The notes: generated by a model from the sequence alone, not told the origin. A DNA stretch of 64,000 nucleotides from Linanthus parryae (GCA_023055425.1 JALGPY010000010.1:51621665-51685664); one strand, 5' to 3'; shown: positions 47,813 through 59,242, counted from the first letter of the stretch. Numbers and translations are program-made.

Positions 47813-48204
47813 GGAAGTCCAAATGGCAATATTAATTCACATTTATATAACATGTGTATGATTAAGAAATTTCTAACAATTCGAATTCTAAAAAAATGCT
47901 AGCAAATGACATTCAAGGAATGTTTTAATTTCAAATATATAATAAAGATAAATATGTATCATATCCTAATTAAACACTCACACACGTCAAATTATATGGT
48001 GCCTTATCTTAGTAAAACCATATCCTACCACATTACCTCATTTCTTATACCTCAGATCCGGCTTGTGTAAAAGTCTTCTAGAAACACATTTTCCTACAAT
48101 TGCATAGTTTCCCTATACATCCATAATGTGATTGCCACACGCTTTCCTCTACGTTGTTATAAGCAAACTCTTGGAGCATCATTTTTCTCTCCACATCTCT
48201 AGCT
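47813..48204 (+). promoter_or_regulatory. P450 proximal promoter and 5' UTR
   Basis: Region between the homology start with the orphan copy and the P450 ATG. The TATA-like element TTATAAG is at 48157-48163, about 42 bp before the ATG, implying a very short leader. Conservation with 31427-31771 over many short blocks marks this as a promoter unit duplicated with the gene. Confidence 0.65.
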
Positions 48205-50964
48205 ATGGAGTTTCAGTTGCCTTCAACCTCTGAGCTCCCCGCCGTCGTGTTCCTTTTCTTGGTAACGTTAGTGATAGTGAAAGCTACAAAATCGTACAAA
48301 TCCAGAAGCTCAGCTTCGAATCCGCCACCAGGACCATGGAAATTGCCTCTAGTTGGAAACATGCACCAGCTAGTACTCAATCCACTGGTTCATCACACTT
48401 TAAGGGACTTGGCCAAGAAATACGGGCCTCTGATGCAACTGCGATTAGGTGAAGTTTCTACCGTCGTAGTTTCTTCCCCAGAAATGGCCAGAGAGATTAT
48501 GAAAACACACGATATAACCTTTTCCTTCAGGCCGTACCTACTAGCTGGTGAAATCCTGGCTTACAACTCATCTAGCATAGGATTTTCTCCTTATGGCGAC
48601 TACTGGAAGCAATTGCGCAAAATCTGCATGATGGAACTTTTGAGCCCTCAACGGGTGCAAACGTTCCGGGGGATCAGAGAAGAGGAGGTTTCGAAATTGG
48701 TAACCTCAATTTCTTCAGATGCCGGAGCACCGATCAATCTCAGCCGGAGAATTTTTTCCTTAACGTATGGGGTTACAGCAAGAGCAGCTTTTGGGCAGAA
48801 AAGCAAACACCAGGAGGAGTTCATCCCATTAGCAGAGGAAGCTTCAGCCTTATCAACAGGCTTTAGCATCGCCGACATGTACCCATCTGTGAAATCTCTT
48901 CAAGTGGTTACCGGAATGAGAACTGAGTTGGAGAAGCTGCATCAAAGATTGGACAGGGTACTGCAGGATATACTCGATGAGCACAAGGAGAAGGAAGGAA
49001 GAAGTGAGAAACAGGAAACAGAATCGGAGGACTTGGTCGATGTTCTTCTAAGGATTCAGAAGAACGTGGATCTTCAGTTACAACTGAGTGACGATAGCAT
49101 AAAAGCGGTTATCCTTGTATGTAGTTCTTTATCCCTATCATTTTAATCTATATCTACATACAGTGCGAGGATGTTTTATTGTTTTAGATTTCTACTTAAT
49201 TTTATTAAATAACTCTTAAAATTTTTTACATATTTTTTTAAGCTTAATTTTTACATATTTGATATTTTTAGAGTTGTGATCATTCAAATTAAAATTTTAG
49301 TTTGAAACTTAATTTTAGCTGAATTTAAACCTAAATTGTTGTGACTATTCAGCTCGTGCCTTTTCGGGAGTGTATCTTCCTTTTACTCGAATAGTATGTG
49401 ACTTTTCGAATGGCTGCCTTCACCATTATAAAAGGAAGCATGAGTACTCGAAATTATCACCATAACTTTTCAAATCTTTCTCCCTCATTGTTTTCAATAT
49501 ATGTTGTGTTCTTCGAAGAATTTAACAACCATTTTTTGAGATGTGCCAAACGTTGGCGGTTTAGCAAGGTCAAAGCAGATCGTACTATCCAGCTTAAGAG
49601 CATCTCCAACACATTATGTAAATCAGTTTTGTTAGGTATATTATAAATAATTTGATAAAAGTTTGGCTCCAATAGCTTATGTATCTTGATTGGTAAAAAA
49701 CAAATTATGTATCTACTTCGCCAAATTTGGAGATAATTTTTTGTTATGTAAAATTATCTTCCTCCCCTATTTATGTGGGTTAGAACACGTTTCCTAATTT
49801 TTCTCACCAACTTCAACTATTTTCTCTCCATGTGTCAACATTTCTAACATAAAATAAATTAAAAATGATAATACATATTTTTTACATAATCACTATTAGA
49901 GAGGACTATTGAAATCTTCATTATTTGTTATGTAAAATAATAATTTTCTCAATAATTTACATAATTTTTTCCTCCTAGTACTGGAGATGCTCTAAGTGAG
50001 AAATTAAGCAACAGTCAATGGAGACGTTCTCCGAACTCATTTTCATTGTTAATATAAGTCTTTACAAAATTCTTTTGATGTCAAATATTGATTTACACGC
50101 ATTTCATGTTTCTTTTTATTTTTCTTATGTTTGAGTTATGTTTCGCATTGTTCTAATTTCTTTTTTTTTGTTGGATAACATTGTTCTTATTTCTTATTAT
50201 TTTTTTTTATATCTACCACTATTTTAATATATATTGTAACAAATAAAATGTCACTTGCAACGCACGTCCTCATACTTAGTCTAAAAAAAGCTAGCAAACA
50301 GTTTATTCAAAGGTTAACACATTGTTTGATCTTATTTCAGGAAATATTTAGTGCCGGCAGCGAGACGTCGTCAACAACAGTAGAATGGGCGATCTCTGAA
50401 ATGCTGAAAAACCCTGAAGTTATGCGAAGAGCGCAAGCTGAGGTGAGAGAAGTGTTTGGAAAGAAAGGAACCGTCGATGAATCAGGTCTTCATGAACTAA
50501 AATACTTGAAACTAGTTATTAAAGAAACCTTGAGGCTACGCCCAGCGGCGCCTCTCTTGGTCCCAAGAGAGTGCAGCAAGGACTGTGAAATCAATGGATA
50601 TACTATTCCTGCTAAGACGAAAGTTGTTATTAATTGGTGGGCGATCGCCCGAGATCCTAAATATTGGATTGAACCAGAGAAATTTTCCCCAGAAAGATTT
50701 GAGGATTCTGGATTTGATTTCAAAGGTTCCAACTGCGAGTACATCCCGTTTGGTGGTGGGAGAAGGATATGTCCTGGGATAGCGTTTGCTAATGCAAACA
50801 TGGAGCTTCCCCTGGCACATTTGCTGTACCATTTTGATTGGGAATTTCCAGGTGGAATAAGCCCTAAGGAATTGGACATGACAGAGGGCTTTGGATTGTC
50901 AGTAAGGAGAAAGAATGATCTCCATTTGATTCCAATTCCATATCATTCTTCTAAGGTTTGCTAA
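48205..50964 (+). CDS. Cytochrome P450, CYP71D/CYP71BE-like, two exons
   Basis: Heme-thiolate monooxygenase of the plant CYP71 clan, anchored to the ER and fed electrons by cytochrome P450 reductase; relatives oxidise terpenoids, alkaloid precursors or lignans, and the substrate here is unknown. Exon 1 is 48205-49116 and exon 2 is 50341-50964, joined in phase 0 (CTT|gtatgt ... tttcag|GAA), giving 511 aa, normal for the family. Landmarks: N-terminal membrane anchor at residues 11-27; Pro-rich hinge Pro-Pro-Pro-Gly-Pro at 40-44; C-helix Trp134-x-x-x-Arg138; I-helix Ala-Gly-Ser-Glu-Thr-Ser 309-314; K-helix Glu366-x-x-Arg369; Pro-Glu-Arg-Phe 421-424; heme loop Phe441-Gly-Gly-Gly-Arg-Arg-Ile-Cys448-Pro-Gly. 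All key residues are present and no stop interrupts either exon. It is the only intact host gene in the window. Confidence 0.96.
49117..50340 (+). other. P450 intron (1,224 bp)
   Basis: GT-AG intron at the position, just before the I-helix, that is conserved in CYP71-clan genes. The acceptor is preceded by a T-rich tract (gatcttatttcag). It has grown by a MITE (49598-49992) and by AT-rich sequence. Confidence 0.93.
49598..49992. mobile_element. Tourist-like (PIF/Harbinger) MITE in the P450 intron
   Basis: 395 bp with 15-bp ends, GAGCATCTCCAACAC and (reversed) GAGCATCTCCAGTAC, flanked by TAA on both sides (49595-49597, 49993-49995), the 3-bp duplication expected of PIF/Harbinger. AT-rich and non-coding. 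Confidence 0.85.
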
Positions 50965-51419
50965 ATAGAAGACGGAGAAAAGATCTTTGGTGTTCGTAAT
51001 CATATTGCTAGGTCATATTGAATACTGTGTTTTACTCTGTTGAAGAATAATTGATGATGCGTTTGCTTTATAACATTTCCTACAGGAACTTATAATCCTG
51101 TAATTGTGGTATGCAAATTAAGATAACCATGATTGTGGTATGCATATTTTCACTGTTATTTTGAAACCTAATATGATTTTTGAATTTCAGGCTTATGTCC
51201 TTTTGAACAAAACATCTAAACGTACAAGAACAATTCTGATTAGCTGGTCTCAACATTCCTAAGTTAGCCGGCCCACTATCCTAGGTGGCACTGAAAAATC
51301 TATCAGGATTTGTGATGAAAATCTACTGAATCCATTACTGACAATAGATTGGCCTCCTAACTTTACGGAAATTACATTAGAACCGCACTTTTCTATTTTA
51401 CACTAATTACACTTAACTC
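50965..51419 (+). other. P450 3' flank
   Basis: Probable 3' UTR and downstream DNA. An AATAAT signal lies near 51045, about 80 bp after the stop. A short direct repeat (attgtggtatgca) occurs near 51103 and 51134. 51290-51419 is AT-rich with no recognised feature. Confidence 0.5.
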
Positions 51420-51640
51420 CCACTTTTAATTAGCACTATCATTAGATCACTTCTACATGGTGAACATGGTATTGAGCTGAAGCTTGTGAAGCAGTCCAAC
51501 GAATTTGGAAGATGATAGCCCTTTAGCAGAAGGCCGGCTGGCTGATCTGAGTATGGGATGTGTCTCATCTCTAGAGCTTCAGAGTTCACTTGTTCTCTAA
51601 CAAAGTTAAGGTCTATTTTTATATGTTTTGTTTTAGATTA
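51420..51640 (-). pseudogene. Copia-G RNase H C-terminus fragment
   Basis: The minus strand from about 51635 reads Lys-His-Ile-Lys-Ile-Asp-Leu-Asn-Phe-Val-Arg-Glu-Gln-Val, the standard copia RNase H end, then a degraded tail with Asp-Gln-Pro-Ala. It is cut at 51640 by the LTR of Copia-F, so it is probably the older element into which Copia-F inserted. Confidence 0.65.
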
Positions 51641-52177
51641 TGTTATGAAAAACCACCTCACGAACGATATACGAATTGCCATGGCACTCAGGATTGCTCT
51701 CACCTCACGAACGATAACGAAAGAATGCAATCACACAAGATTTACGTGGTTTGCTAGCACAAAATATGCTAACTATGCCCACGGACAAGAAATACCTTTA
51801 TTCATTTGAGAAGAACGCCTCACAATGCTTACATATATTTCTCAGACCCTAAAGGACATATTTATACCCCCCCCCCCCCCCAAACCGTCCCGAAACCCTT
51901 AGGAATGTTTCCATTCCTTATTTGCCGCCTCAAGATTCTGTTCGTGCGAAGAGTTGCACTCTTCGTGCGAAGTACTTCGTGGGAAGGGCTTTCCAGTCTT
52001 CGTGCGAACAACCTTCCAGTTTTGAGACAGAGGCTTGTTACACGTAGATATTCTCGCTCCTGGCCTCTTCTGGGTTGTCTTTGTGCGAAGACATGTTTGT
52101 CTTTGTGCGAAGACACGTGGAACTCAATTCTTTGTTGCTCCTTTGAGTTTCTTCTTCTTCAAAGCACATTCCCAACA
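51641..52177 (-). repeat. Copia-F 3' LTR (537 bp)
   Basis: On the minus strand it opens TGTTGGGAATG at 52177 beside the polypurine tract and closes TTCATAACA at 51641. The left edge is inferred from the TG...CA rule and the break in Copia-G. It contains a C15 run (51867-51881) and six copies of a 12-bp near-palindrome CTTYGTGCGAAG between 51940 and 52112. Confidence 0.7.
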
Positions 52178-52345
52178 AATCTCCACATTGACTTGAATTC
52201 TCTCGTCTGTAAAAAATTCTTCTTCCTCCTTGCAAACAAAGCTTGTCTTCTCCCCTCCCAATGTCTCCCGTCACGGAGGCTCATTGGACCACGCCGGGTC
52301 CGACATGCCCCTGAGGGCTCACTGGCTCATGATGTTAAGCAATTC

Positions 52346-53525
52346 CTGACAATGATGGAAATTGCTGTCCGGAACCGGCTTGGTGAACATACACACGGGT
52401 TGTCAGCAGTCCCCACCTTCATCACCTTGATCATGCTTTCACTTCTCAGAAAATGATACATGACGTCTATATGTTTGGTCCTTTCATGATGAACCTGGTC
52501 CTTCGTCAAGCATGTCACACTTAAGCAATCACCGGTAGACTATCGCCTGATCTTGAAGTATCCCTAGATCAGTGACCATTCTCTTTAGCTAGGTTGCCTC
52601 ATTTTCTTCCATTAGAGCCATATTTACGCCACGGTGGTGGACAAAGTCACCATCGGCTGTAGCGTCACCTTCTACCTCACAACAGATGCTCCGAGAGCAA
52701 ACACATATCCAGTCATTGATCTTCTACTATCAATATCCCCTGCATATTCCAAATCTGAGAAACAAGCTACCAAGATATTTTTATTTTCCCCAAAGCATAT
52801 GCCAATGTCTGACGTACCTTTAAGATACATGAATATTCGCTTCAACGCCTGCTAAAGGTCCCTACTCGGATGATCTATAAAATGACTAACCACATTACAA
52901 TAAATGCTATTTCCGGTCGAGTGTAAACCATATCATACATGAGACTTCCAACTGCACTAGCATATGGAACCTTTGACATGTACTCCTTCTCCTCCTATGT
53001 CTGAAATGTGTACATTCCTAGCTTGTTGTTAGTTTCCGTAGGAGTCTATAGCTTTAGCTGATAACATCCCGAATCTTGCCAAGATTTTCTTGATGTATCG
53101 CGGCTGAGATAAATAAAGCTTCTTCTTCTTCTTAACTCTATATATCTCAACTCCTACAATCTTCCGAGCAGCCCCAAGATGTCTCGAATTCCGCACTAAG
53201 GGACCTCTTTAGTTCTCTAATCTGCTTGATATTCTGATTTGCGAGTCAAATATCATCCACATGCAGAACTAGGAAAATACGTGATCCACTTTCGCAAAAA
53301 CTTGTGATACACACAGCAATCATACTCTCACTTTTGGTAACCAATCTTCAACATGAAGCTGTCAAACCTCTTGTACCAATTCCTGGTGATTGCATAAGTC
53401 CTTGGAGAGGTTTTTTCATATTGAACAGGTGTTCTTATTTTCGTGGAACTTGGAACCCCTCCGGTTGGCTCATGTATATCTGCTGTTCCAACTCTCCATG
53501 TAGAAAAGTTGCCTTCTGCTTCTTC
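52346..53525 (-). pseudogene. Copia-F RT and RNase H remains
   Basis: Degenerate 3' half of pol. 53525-53435 has the RT block with Tyr-Met-Ser-Gln-Pro-Glu-Gly-Phe. 52520-52346 has the RNase H end Arg-Thr-Lys-His-Ile-Asp-Val-Met-Tyr-His-Phe-Leu-Arg. Between them only short frames with copia-like words are seen, with many stops. Confidence 0.65.
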
Positions 53526-54330
53526 CTATTCGGCTTCCGGCAGCGGTGTAGAGATTTTGGAATCCGCATGATCAATAGGATCAGAATCTCCCTCCACCTT
53601 CTTCTCTTCATCTCCAACCTCTATCTCTAAGGAATTCTTCAACATAGAACTCTCATCAAAGACTACACTTCTACTAAGTATAATCTTGTTGTCTATCCAT
53701 ATCTTGTATCCCTTCACACTGGTTCTGAAAATCATGAATACTCCCTTCTTTGATCTTGGTTCTAGTTTGCCATCATCAACGTGATGATAGGCAATGCAAT
53801 CAAAAACTCTCGAATTCGAGTAATCCACTACTCTTCCGCACCAGACTTCCATAGGAATCTGACATTCTATTCCTGTGTGCGAAATCTGATTCACGAGATA
53901 GCATGCCAAGGAAACTGATTCTCCCCATAAACCTTTAGAAAGACCTGCATTTGAATGCATACACCTTGATTTCGCTAAAAGTGTCTGATTCATCCTCTCG
54001 GCTACAACATTCTTCTGTTGTGTGTGCCGAACGGTGTGATGGCGAGCAATACCCTGATCCTTGTAGAATCCATCAAACTTTAATGAACAGAATTCCAAGT
54101 CGTTGTCCGTGCGTGTCCGCTTCACCTTCTTTCCCACTTCATTCTCTACTAGTGTACTCCACTCCGTGAATCTTGCGTAGCTTTCACTCTTGTTCTTCAT
54201 CAGGAATATCCAAGTCATCCTTGATTAGTCATCTATGAATATTAGAAAATACTTGTACCCGCCAATCGTCTCAATTCGAGATAGACCACAACAATCCGAA
54301 TGGATGTAATCAAGAGTAACTTTCGTTCTA
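53526..54330 (-). pseudogene. Copia-F integrase
   Basis: Integrase core, open over 54218-53526 (230 codons), with an upstream piece in another frame to about 54330. Catalytic positions appear retained: Asp in Ile-His-Ser-Asp (about 54310), Asp in Arg-Thr-Asp-Asn-Asp, and Glu in Val-Ala-Glu-Arg-Met-Asn-Gln-Thr. A stop near 54219 separates the first Asp from the rest. Confidence 0.72.
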
Positions 54331-54378
54331 TTAACCGCCTTAGGAACTTGCTACATTCTGCCTTCCCATACACGCAGG

Positions 54379-56984
54379 TGATAACCCCGTTTACGGTGTA
54401 ATATTTACACTTGATATCTATCGTTTTGCGTGATTCCGGGTACGATTTGATACGTAAATAGCTATGATCCTGAGTTATTTGAGTATTTGAGCTTTGTGTG
54501 GTTAATTGACAAGTCCGGGCGTTTTCGTATATATTTGAGCTATAGTTGTCGCATTTTACACCCGGTATTTGTAGTTGTTTGATTCTTAGGTACCGGAAGC
54601 TCAAGAGCGTAGAACGAGGACGGAAACGAACTTCGGAAAATAAAGAAACTCAAGAGTTGGCTATGGTCGAGAAGAAAACTAAGTTGCTGGATACAAATGC
54701 CATTGCCTAACCATTACACTACGAGTACCATAACTACCTTCACCTTCAAATACACCACAACCATCACCTTAACTAACCTTATACATTACACCTACAAACT
54801 ACAATCCACACCACTCATGAACCACCATCACTTCACAATAACCTGTCTTCCAAACCAAATAACCATTTCACCATGACCAACATCCTTTGCTAAAACACTC
54901 TGCTACATACACAACTGCCACCTATTAACCTTTATTCCACCAATTTCTCACCCATCTCTATCCCTACAACCTGCTTCAACCAAACTAACTAACTACTATC
55001 AAACACCATTACCACTGACTTCACCTTACACCTTCATCCTCTGCAAATACAACACAGCTGCCAACCCATTCAAACACCATAACAACCAATTCACCAACTC
55101 TGCCAATTCAGCAAACAAAACCCAATTAAACAACCCTCCAATCCATCTAAAGCCAATTCTCCTTCAATTATCCACCATTATACAACCATCACCACCACCA
55201 ATTCACCAGCCCTTACACCTCTCTGCCTTGAATAACAACTCACCATCATCCAACTTCAGCCACCAAAACACCACAGTACCCCTCAACATTCATCCACCTC
55301 CATCACCATTGCTTCCACCTCTTAACCACTGCCACCACCAACCATAACACAGCACCCTAATCTACTCCATAACCACCAGACCTCAACAAAACTCCAAATC
55401 AATTCAACTCAGTACCTCCATCCATCACCCAATTCCAATCAAAACCTACCCACCTGCAACCTTCTCCAACCTGATCCAAATCACCACCGCAACAAAACCT
55501 AGCCACGGCCTTCTCTACAAACCACGATCAAAAGCCAGAATCACCGCAAGAGCACCAAAGGCAGCGGCAATCATAGAAGAGAAGCCCAAAGGCAGCGCCA
55601 ATATCAGCAGCAACATCGCTGAAACAGAGGAAAGAGAGAAGAGGCTCGATCTCAGAATCAAAGCAGCGAAGAAGAATCACAGCGCCAAGAAGAGAAGAAG
55701 CAGAGCACAACCCGAAGCAAAACCCAGCAGAGGCAGCGAGCTAATCAAGAAGAAGAAGAGAAGGCTCAGATCGCAAGACCAGCCCTCAGGTCGTGCGATC
55801 AGAGGAAGAAAGAAAAGATAGAAAACTCTCTGCTTTTCACGATCAGAGAGACAGATCGCGCGATCAAGTGAAGGCCAAACGAGAAACAAAAACAAAGCTG
55901 CGGGTTATTTTGGTTCCTAGGGCTTTGGAGAAGTCCAACATTATTGGAGGGGTCAATTTGCAAATAAAGAGAAGTTTTACTCCAAGTCTAAGAACGGGAC
56001 TGATTCACAGGAAGAGAGGGGGCTGTTGAGGAGAATTAATTTTTCATTCAGTACCGTAGAAAAACGCAGGAGGACGAAGGAGAAAACACAGAGAGCTCCG
56101 GATCGCCGGTTTATTCTTCTTTTTCTCTTCTCTTTTCATTATTTCTATGGAGAAACTTGTATTGTTTGTCTACTCTATGAGTAGCTAAACCTCACGTGCT
56201 AGATAGTTTATGGAGAACTAGGGTTTTGTTTAGATTTTTTGGATTGTGAATTGATTCATGTCTTGAGCTTAATTCTTCTTATTGTTCTAGTTAATTCAAC
56301 AAGTTCTTGTTCTTAATTCTTAGTTTGTTTGGTTTGATCACCCAATACATGCTAGTTATCTAGGTTTGTTGCACGACAGTGAACATAATCCGGATTCGTG
56401 AAGAACGTTGTTGACATTCTCGTAGTTTCTTGAGACCGACAGGAGATAGAGACTTGAATGACCGTGTGTGGGTTGTTTCGGTTAGTCGTAGTTAGGTTTT
56501 AGTGAAATCGGTGGACCGACAGGACCCGGTGAGTGAACCTGGCTAGCTAACTAGAACGTAACGGTAGACAGAGGTGGACCGACAGGACCCGAAGTAGACT
56601 GAAACGTAGATTTACGTGAGATCGACAGAAGATCGTAATGATTGTGACCCGGTATGACTAGACGTAGGTAGAGTGTTTCAAATCATAGTTCGGAAACGTC
56701 TAAATGCCCTAGGGACCCTAAAACTATCTAGTGTTCTCCATATTTGCATTAATCAGAAAATAACAAAAACATTAGTTTAGTCTGTTTATTTAATTTCAGT
56801 CACTTGTTTGAGGGTGACGAACTCTTAAATCACAACTTTTTCTTACTGGTTACTTCAACTCTAAATTAATCGTTTAGCTAAATAATCTAGAGACTGTCCC
56901 TGTGGGTTCGATAACCTGAGTTTAAAAACTCTAACTTTATTACTTCGACCGTGCACTTGCGTATACACGTAAGAAATCGTGTCA
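54379..56984 (+). repeat. Athila-type 5' LTR (2,606 bp)
   Basis: Opens TGATAACCCCG and closes ATCGTGTCA, next to the PBS. The same sequence begins again at 61667, offset 7,288 bp. About 54720-55500 is strongly depleted in G, then purine-rich sequence follows (55520-55880). Small frames (such as 55793-56029) recur in the other LTR and have no protein signature. Confidence 0.93.
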
Positions 56985-56990
56985 AGTTTT

Positions 56991-57007
56991 TGGCGCCGTT
57001 GCCGGGG
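56991..57007 (+). other. Athila-type primer binding site (tRNA-Asp)
   Basis: TGGCGCCGTTGCCGGGG, six bases after the LTR, complementary to the 3' end of tRNA-Asp and identical to the LARD PBS. Confidence 0.95.
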
Positions 57008-57118
57008 ACAGCGGTAGATTGGTTAGTGAGAAATTAGTTTAGAGTTTTTGTTTTATTTTTCTTTTTGTTACTATCTGTTTACCTCACGGGTGTGCTAGTG
57101 TTGTTTTCTCAGGTAGCT

Positions 57119-59242
57119 ATGGCGGAAGGCCAAGGGCTGATTAGCCTCACAACGGAGCAGCTGCAAGCTATGGTAGCTTCAGCCGTAGAGAAAGCACTGG
57201 CGGCAACATCGAGACCGCATCCGACCTTAATGCCATATAACCGTTCTGGGAAAGCAATAATCCAGGCATTTGAGGCGGATCTTAGAGGAAGGGAGCCAGC
57301 AATTTTGGTTCCACCAATTCAGGCAGAAAGCTTCTGTCTAAAGCTGAGCACAATTCACTTCACTCAGGAACAGTGCACATTTGCCGGTACATATGAGGAA
57401 GACCCACATGATTTCATTGGGAGATTTCAGAGCCATTGTGGGCTAATCCGATATAGTGGGGTCACATCTGAAGCGCTCAAACTGATGCTCTTCCCCCATT
57501 GCCTCAAGGGAGCTGCTATGGATTGGCTGGATTCATTGCCATCCAACTCAATCAAGACATGGAAAGACTGTGCCTCCCAGTTCATGAGTAAATTCTTTCC
57601 CATCTCACGCATGATTCAGCTGCAGAACGAGATTTGGTCATTCAGGCAAAAGCAAAATGAATCCATGGTCAAAGCATGGGAGCGTCTCAACTTCTTGCTA
57701 CGCAAATGCCCCAACCATGGCATTGCAAAAAGCCAGATCATACAGGTCTTCTATGATGCACTTGGAATGCTTGACAAAGACAAGATTGATAGAGAAGCTG
57801 GGGGCAGTTTCTTGTTCAAATGTGATGTTGACGGTGCATATGAGTTGATGAGACGTGTGGTTGAGCAAGAGGAGAGCTTGGATTATGAGTGCCAACATCA
57901 AGAACCGATGAAGCATAGCTCACTGGCACATGGCATGGTTCAGGTGAATGCGGTGGAGGTAGTACATGAAGTAGCTAGTCTAGAGATGCATCAGCAGCAG
58001 CCAGTACCACCTTCAGATTCGTCCGAGATGACAGGGATAATAGAGGTAATGGCTCAGCACATGACGGACATGTCCACACATGTCAGCTCTTTGGCAATTG
58101 CACTTCAGGTGGCTCAAGCAGAAATAAAAGATCTGAAAGAGAAAATCGAACAAAGAGCACCAAGCAACATTGTTCATACTTCTGAGGAGCAAGCTCAAGC
58201 TATCACAACTCGAAGTGGTATTGCACTTGAGGATCCACCATATCCGAGTCATGCCAGAGCTACAACATCTAAAGCAAAGGAACATGAAGTCTTCGATTCT
58301 GAGAAGACACCTGTCATGATCCCCCAATCAAAGGGCATGACTCACCAGGATGCAGAGAAATCTACTGAGGTACCACTTCCATCTCCTTCTTCTTCTCCAG
58401 AAATACCATTTCCATTACGTACTAGGAAGAAGAAGGACGATTCTGAGGAATATAGGCGCTTTCTAAACGTATTTTCAAAACTTCACATTAATATTCCGTT
58501 GATTGAGGCACTTCAAAAGATGCCAAAATATGCAAGGTTTATTAAAGATGCAGTCCTTGGTAAGAAAGCGGTGGATGAATTTCAGAGAGTGAACTTAAAT
58601 GAACAGGTTAGTTCATGTGTTTTGCATGGACTACCTAAGAAAAAGAAGGATCCAGGTAGTTTTGTCATTGAAGCTACCTTGGGTGACGCCTACACGGGAA
58701 GGGCTCTCTGTGATCTGGGAGCGAGCGTGAATTTGATGCCGTTGTCGGTATTCAAAAAGCTAAGTGTGGGGGAGCCTCCAAGAACTTGTATCACTCTCCA
58801 ATTTGCAGACAAATCATCCAAGAGAGCATGTGGGATGATACAGGATGTCCTTGTGAGGGTTGGCAGCCTGATAATTCCTGCCGATTTTGTCATATTGGAT
58901 ATGCCAGCAGGTGATGTGCCTATCATTTTGGGCAGACCGTTCTTGGCGACAGGTCGTACTCTCATTGATGTAGAGAACGGGGAGCTGATTATGAGGGTCA
59001 ATGATGACATGGAGACTTTTCGGGTCTTCAAACCGTCACCCCAACATTCATGGGAGTATCAGCCAGGGGTTCCATTTGCTGTGCAAGTGAAGCGACAGCT
59101 CCCTGAGTTATCGCACGGGGATCCACCTGATTATTGGGATAGGAACAAGCCATCAGCGGTGCATGCACATGAAGCAGTACTTCAGATTCAGCACAGGAAA
59201 GCCAAGTTGGATGCGGCACAATGTGCCAGACCACCCTCGTGA
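57119..59242 (+). CDS. Athila/Tat-type gag-protease polyprotein
   Basis: Intact 707-codon ORF. I chose the ATG at 57119 because the frame upstream to 57065 opens only with TTG. The retrotransposon gag (capsid) domain spans about residues 85-255 (Phe-Ala-Gly-Thr-Tyr, Asp-Pro-His-Asp-Phe-Ile, Ala-Met-Asp-Trp-Leu, Trp-Lys-Asp). A coiled-coil-like segment follows at about 305-345, then a Ser/Pro-rich linker (about 370-435). The retropepsin-like protease is at about 515-620, with active-site Asp532-Leu-Gly, the form used in Athila/Tat, and Ile-Leu-Gly-Arg-Pro-Phe at 603-608. No CCHC zinc knuckle is visible where the family usually has one. The ORF ends without any RT. It probably supplies capsid for packaging its own RNA. 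Confidence 0.88.
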   Translation: MAEGQGLISLTTEQLQAMVASAVEKALAATSRPHPTLMPYNRSGKAIIQAFEADLRGREPAILVPPIQAESFCLKLSTIHFTQEQCTFAGTYEEDPHDFIGRFQSHCGLIRYSGVTSEALKLMLFPHCLKGAAMDWLDSLPSNSIKTWKDCASQFMSKFFPISRMIQLQNEIWSFRQKQNESMVKAWERLNFLLRKCPNHGIAKSQIIQVFYDALGMLDKDKIDREAGGSFLFKCDVDGAYELMRRVVEQEESLDYECQHQEPMKHSSLAHGMVQVNAVEVVHEVASLEMHQQQPVPPSDSSEMTGIIEVMAQHMTDMSTHVSSLAIALQVAQAEIKDLKEKIEQRAPSNIVHTSEEQAQAITTRSGIALEDPPYPSHARATTSKAKEHEVFDSEKTPVMIPQSKGMTHQDAEKSTEVPLPSPSSSPEIPFPLRTRKKKDDSEEYRRFLNVFSKLHINIPLIEALQKMPKYARFIKDAVLGKKAVDEFQRVNLNEQVSSCVLHGLPKKKKDPGSFVIEATLGDAYTGRALCDLGASVNLMPLSVFKKLSVGEPPRTCITLQFADKSSKRACGMIQDVLVRVGSLIIPADFVILDMPAGDVPIILGRPFLATGRTLIDVENGELIMRVNDDMETFRVFKPSPQHSWEYQPGVPFAVQVKRQLPELSHGDPPDYWDRNKPSAVHAHEAVLQIQHRKAKLDAAQCARPPS

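Larger units (their letters stand above)
51641..54378 (-). mobile_element. Copia-F: Ty1-copia element, 5' part displaced by Athila
   Basis: Minus-strand element: 3' LTR (51641-52177), polypurine tract (52178-52190, CAATGTGGAGATT), then RNase H, an RT fragment and integrase up to 54378, where the Athila-type element begins. The segment between integrase and the middle of RT is deleted: at about 53526 the integrase tail is followed almost directly by the RT block Phe-Leu-His-Gly-Glu-Leu and Tyr-Met-Ser-Gln-Pro-Glu-Gly-Phe. The rest of the element would lie beyond the right edge. Confidence 0.8.

Noticed and set aside
50255..50285. Helitron-like end (gcaacgcacgtcc...cttagt) near the P450 acceptor site
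   Set aside because: The hairpin is poor and the terminal CTRR is not cleanly placed; too weak to list.
50490..50879. 129-codon minus-strand frame
   Set aside because: Antisense shadow of P450 exon 2.
55793..56029. Basic 78-codon frame repeated at 63081-63317
   Set aside because: It is the same purine-rich LTR segment in both LTRs; recurrence reflects LTR identity, not a conserved protein.
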